Below, in pieces: positions 41,835-44,288 of a stretch of DNA of 44,288 bases. The stretch comes from Neobacillus fumarioli NBRC 102428 (lineage in GTDB: Bacteria; Bacillota; Bacilli; Bacillales; Cytobacillaceae), in the NCBI RefSeq assembly GCF_001591485.1, contig NZ_BCUZ01000014.1, positions 1-44,288 on the forward strand, given 5' to 3'. The notes beneath the pieces are model-generated. The model did no database searches and was not told the origin of the DNA. It saw nothing but the letters and a program-made list of their open reading frames with translations. Each line of letters begins with the position of its first letter. Within the stretch, counting starts at the first letter, position 1. Both the position numbers and the translations under genes were made by a program.

Positions 41835-41987
41835 TTGATGCGGGTTGGTTTTGCTTTGCTGTCCTTTATTACGTTTATTGCCTTTGCTATTATCACCACT
41901 GGTAAATTCTGCAGCAAACTCCGCTTCAGCGTGGCCTGATTTTGGTGAATTTTGGTTCCCGCTTCCTCTATTGTACTTCTTTGTCAT
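41832..41987 (-). CDS. Small gamma-type acid-soluble spore protein-like protein
   Basis: A 51-residue hydrophilic protein rich in Asn, Gln, Lys, Ser and Gly: MTKKYNRGSGNQNSPKSG, then AEAEFAAEFTSGDNSKGNK. The EFA.EF..(D/E) segment resembles the GTEFASET cleavage and storage motif of gamma-type spore proteins (SspE), but only one such motif is present instead of two or three. ATG 41987 has a GGAGGG site; the longer in-frame extension lacks one. If the call is right it is an amino-acid store in spores. A generic Bacillaceae small protein is the alternative. Confidence 0.52.
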   Translation of the reverse strand: MTKKYNRGSGNQNSPKSGHAEAEFAAEFTSGDNSKGNKRNKGQQSKTNPHQ

Positions 41988-42141
41988 GAAAATCCCTCCT
42001 GTCACGTTTTTAGTTTGGTTGAAGCTGATTTGTTTATGCGTGCCGGAAATGTAAAAAATAAGGGAGAAGATTTGATTAGGAGCAATTGCTTCCAAATCAT
42101 GTTAGAATATTTATTGAAAAGAAATTGAAGGGTGAAACGGC

Positions 42142-42995
42142 ATGATCAAATGTATTGCAACTGATATGGACGGAACATTATTGAATTCGATGCAGCGAAT
42201 TAGTGAAGAAAATAAGCAGGCAATTTTGGCTGCACAGGCAAGGGGTATTGAAGTAGTCGTGTCGACAGGCAGGTCTTATCAGGAAGCTACTTATGCTTTA
42301 GAAGAAGCAGGGTTAAACTGCCCGGTTATTTGTGTCAATGGAGCTGAAGTGCGTTCGAAGGCAGGAGAAATCATTACCTCCTCTCCCATTGATAAACAAT
42401 TGGCGAGGGCAGCAGCTGCCCGTTTAGCAGAAGCCGATATTTATTTTGAAGTGTATACCAATAAGGGAGCATACACAATTGACCCCAATAAAGCGGTGGC
42501 GATTCTTGTTGATATTGTTCTGAGTGCCAACCCCAATGTGAATCAGATGAGGCGGCACGTGCGGCACAAGCGAGGATCAACGACGGCTTAATCTATCCGG
42601 TTGAAGATTATGAACTGCTTTTTGCTTCAGAAGAACATGATATTTATAAGTTCCTTGCGTTTTCCCTAGATGCGGACAAGCTAAAAGTGGCAGAAGAAAC
42701 GCTTGCCAGTCTCGATGAATTGACAGTCACTTCCTCAGGTCATGATAATCTTGAAATTACGAATCGAAATGCGCAAAAAGGCATTGCCCTGGAGTCTTTT
42801 GTCAAAGAGAAAAACATCTCCTTATCGGAGACGATGGCGATCGGTGATAATTATAACGATGTTTCGATGTTTGAGCGGGTCGGCAAGGCTGTGGCAATGG
42901 GAAATGCCACATACGAAATTAAGTCTCTTTGTGATGAGGTTACACATACAAATGAAGAAAGCGGTGTGGCAAAGGCTATTCTCTCCGTTTTATAA
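42142..42995 (+). pseudogene. HAD superfamily (Cof-type) phosphatase, frameshifted
   Basis: The first frame (ATG 42142) has motif I ATDMDGTLLN, motif II VVVSTGRS and a cap start, and runs to NPNVNQ before leaving the family. Inserting one G (CAGATGAG to CAGGATGAG, near 42546) joins it to DEAARAAQARINDGLIYPVE, and then to motif III/IV KGIALESFVKE and AIGDNYNDVSMFE up to 42995, restoring about 285 residues, the usual Cof size. Cof-type enzymes dephosphorylate small sugar or nucleotide phosphates. Without the repair no single frame has both catalytic halves. The lost base is in a GG run. Confidence 0.82.
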
Positions 42996-42998
42996 ATA

Positions 42999-43031
42999 GT
43001 AAAAAGCCCTCTAGTTTTGAGGGCTTTTTAC
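42999..43031. terminator. Bidirectional terminator between the HAD gene and bshB2
   Basis: AAAAAGCCCTC pairs with GAGGGCTTTTT around a 7-base loop. The bshB2 stop codon lies inside the right arm's T run. Confidence 0.88.
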
Positions 43032-43693
43032 CATTTATAGGTCCAAAATCGCTCAAATTGAACTCGGGCCATTACCTGTGGATCCTGATTTTTTAACTTT
43101 TCGGCCATATCTTTAAAGGTAAACTCCGTTTGTGAACGGTGGGCTTTGATAGCAGCAAGCTTTTTGTCGATTACAGGACTGATATCGTGAATGATATCGG
43201 CTTCTCCGAGTTCTTCAACACAATTATTTGAGAATGCAACACAGTGTAAGGTCGGCCGCGCATCCGGCGCTAATTTACTGACAGCACGAACGACACCCGC
43301 ACCGGTGGCATCATGGTCAGGATGGACAGCATATCCGGGATAGAAGGTAATGATTAGTGAGGGGTTTACCTCATGGATGATGGAAAGCAGATGGTTCGAA
43401 AGCTTTTCTTCATCTTCGAACTCAACCGTTTTATCGCGATATCCTAGCATTCTAAGATCTTGAATGCCTAATACATGCGCTGCCTCCTGCAATTCTTTTT
43501 TTCTGATTTTCGGCAGATTTTCCCGATTCGTAAATGGAGGGTTGCCCATGTTGCGTCCCATTTCTCCTAATGTCAAGCAGGCATAGGTCACGGGTGTCCC
43601 ACTCTTAATATGGGTAGCGATGGTCCCGGATACCCCGAATGCTTCGTCATCAGGATGCGGGAAGACGACAAGGACATGGCGTTCTTTTTTCAT
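43028..43693 (-). CDS. bshB2: Bacillithiol biosynthesis deacetylase BshB2 (YojG)
   Basis: A 221-residue PIG-L/LmbE-fold zinc deacetylase: FPHPDDEAFGVSG (zinc ligands His, Asp, Asp) near the N-terminus, and YPGYAVHPDHDATG in the middle. It removes acetate from GlcNAc-malate in bacillithiol synthesis, partly redundant with BshB1. Adjacent yojF, 20 bases upstream on the same strand, matches the B. subtilis yojG-yojF pair and favours BshB2 over other PIG-L proteins. AAAGGAG precedes the ATG. Confidence 0.9.
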   Translation of the reverse strand: MKKERHVLVVFPHPDDEAFGVSGTIATHIKSGTPVTYACLTLGEMGRNMGNPPFTNRENLPKIRKKELQEAAHVLGIQDLRMLGYRDKTVEFEDEEKLSNHLLSIIHEVNPSLIITFYPGYAVHPDHDATGAGVVRAVSKLAPDARPTLHCVAFSNNCVEELGEADIIHDISPVIDKKLAAIKAHRSQTEFTFKDMAEKLKNQDPQVMARVQFERFWTYKW

Positions 43694-43713
43694 GACTGGT
43701 TCTCCTTTCTTAC

Positions 43714-44061
43714 TTATTCAAACGGAGTCGTACTTATTTCCAGGGCAACGGCCAGTTTTCCGTCAAAGTCATGTCCAGCAAGCAGCAGTCTTCCTTGTTC
43801 ATCTATTTCATAATGCGTAATGCCTTCTGCGTACACCCAGCCAAGATTGATTTTTAAGCCAACCCGATAAGGGCCGTTCCCGGTGATTTTCCCCAATTCA
43901 TAGCGGACAAGGGCATTGCGGATGTAAGCGCCGGCAGAAAAGAAACCCTGATTGAAATGTGATGCATAGGCACCATTTGTCGTTTCCAGGTGAATGTAGA
44001 CATCTTTATTGGCAAAGCTGTTGATCGCTTCTTGTACTTTTTGAATCTCCGCTATTTCCAT
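43714..44061 (-). CDS. yojF: YojF family protein (DUF1806)
   Basis: A 115-residue protein matching YojF: EIQKVQEAINSFANKDVYIH, LETTNGAYASHF, then NPHYRVGLK-like (here NGPYRVGLKI) and a WVYAEGITHYEID stretch. The family has a small beta-rich fold of unknown role and is genetically linked with bshB2. AAAGGAGG precedes the ATG. It is the first gene of the two-gene unit on the minus strand. Confidence 0.87.
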   Translation of the reverse strand: MEIAEIQKVQEAINSFANKDVYIHLETTNGAYASHFNQGFFSAGAYIRNALVRYELGKITGNGPYRVGLKINLGWVYAEGITHYEIDEQGRLLLAGHDFDGKLAVALEISTTPFE

Positions 44062-44288
44062 AAACTTCCTCCTTTCCCTTATGACAGGTTCAATTTATTT
44101 TCTAAACAATAGAATAGTTCATAATGTAATTATCATACTAAAATCAACCAAAAAATGCGAAATTGGTGCTTGAGGACAGTAGTGTCAAAAAGGAAAGGCT
44201 GCCCTGATCACTTAAAGAGTTCTCTTTCGGGGTGCAAAAAAACAGGTTAAATAACTTACGAAAAAGCATGGTCATTCACCGAAGGAAA
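44062..44288. other. Window end without a recognised gene
   Basis: Only the yojF leader and A+T-rich sequence with no reading frame or hairpin I would defend. Confidence 0.5.

Overview
The window looks like a chromosomal segment of a spore-forming Bacillaceae species, probably in the Neobacillus/Mesobacillus/B. cereus-like part of the family. The signs are a SigB locus run by RsbK/RsbM/RsbY-type regulators, a gamma-type spore protein-like gene, bacillithiol genes (bshB2-yojF), a preQ1-I riboswitch before queF, AGGAGG-type ribosome sites with many TTG/GTG starts, and A+T-rich intergenic DNA. No rRNA, tRNA, CRISPR, integrase or transposase was seen.

Layout. 1-7.8 kb: general stress module. It has RsbY (receiver + PP2C), RsbM (CheR-like), RsbK (hybrid kinase), Gsp17M, SigB, RsbW and a frameshifted UspA, with three SigB-type promoters. 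No rsbV is present, and RsbW has His where the G1-box Asp is expected. 7.9-8.9 kb: an overlapping three-gene operon of SigO-like, YvrJ-like and RsoA-like proteins (split sigma factor). 9.0-9.9 kb: PAS remnant and an antitoxin with a frameshifted RelE-type toxin. 10-11.1 kb: SH3b-amidase. 11.4-16.7 kb: C4-dicarboxylate block (malic enzyme, DctS, DctR, DctP). 16.9-19 kb: MFS transporter, preQ1 riboswitch, queF. 19.2-21 kb: secreted L,D-transpeptidase/choline-binding-type repeats/SGNH fusion. 21-23.4 kb: ParM-like actin and ribbon-helix-helix partner behind a motif-dense, centromere-like region. 23.4-24.9 kb: pepT and small ORFs. 25.2-28.4 kb: TetR-regulated ABC-2 exporter, one permease broken by a stop codon. 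28.7-33.2 kb: GMC oxidoreductase remnant, ASCH protein, heterodimeric ABC exporter. 33.3-35.2 kb: secreted unknown protein and a second choline-binding-type repeat protein. 35.6-40.2 kb: complete branched-chain amino acid ABC operon. 40.3-44.1 kb: four-unit tandem repeat, double P-loop ATPase, spore protein, frameshifted HAD phosphatase, BshB2 and YojF.

How genes work together. RsbK would pass phosphate to RsbY, with RsbM tuning RsbK by methylation. In the known pathway RsbY activates RsbV, which frees SigB from RsbW; here the RsbV step is not visible. DctS/DctR sense external C4-dicarboxylate, DctP imports it and malic enzyme converts it to pyruvate. The ParM-like protein, its RHH partner and the upstream motif array have the layout of a type II DNA segregation cassette.

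A dispersed hairpin-forming repeat occurs four times (5632, 11321, 14490, 18356), once inside the dctR-dctS unit and once between the preQ1 terminator and queF. Three genes carry single-base indels and one an in-frame stop; the indels all fall in short homopolymers, so sequencing error and real decay both remain possible.
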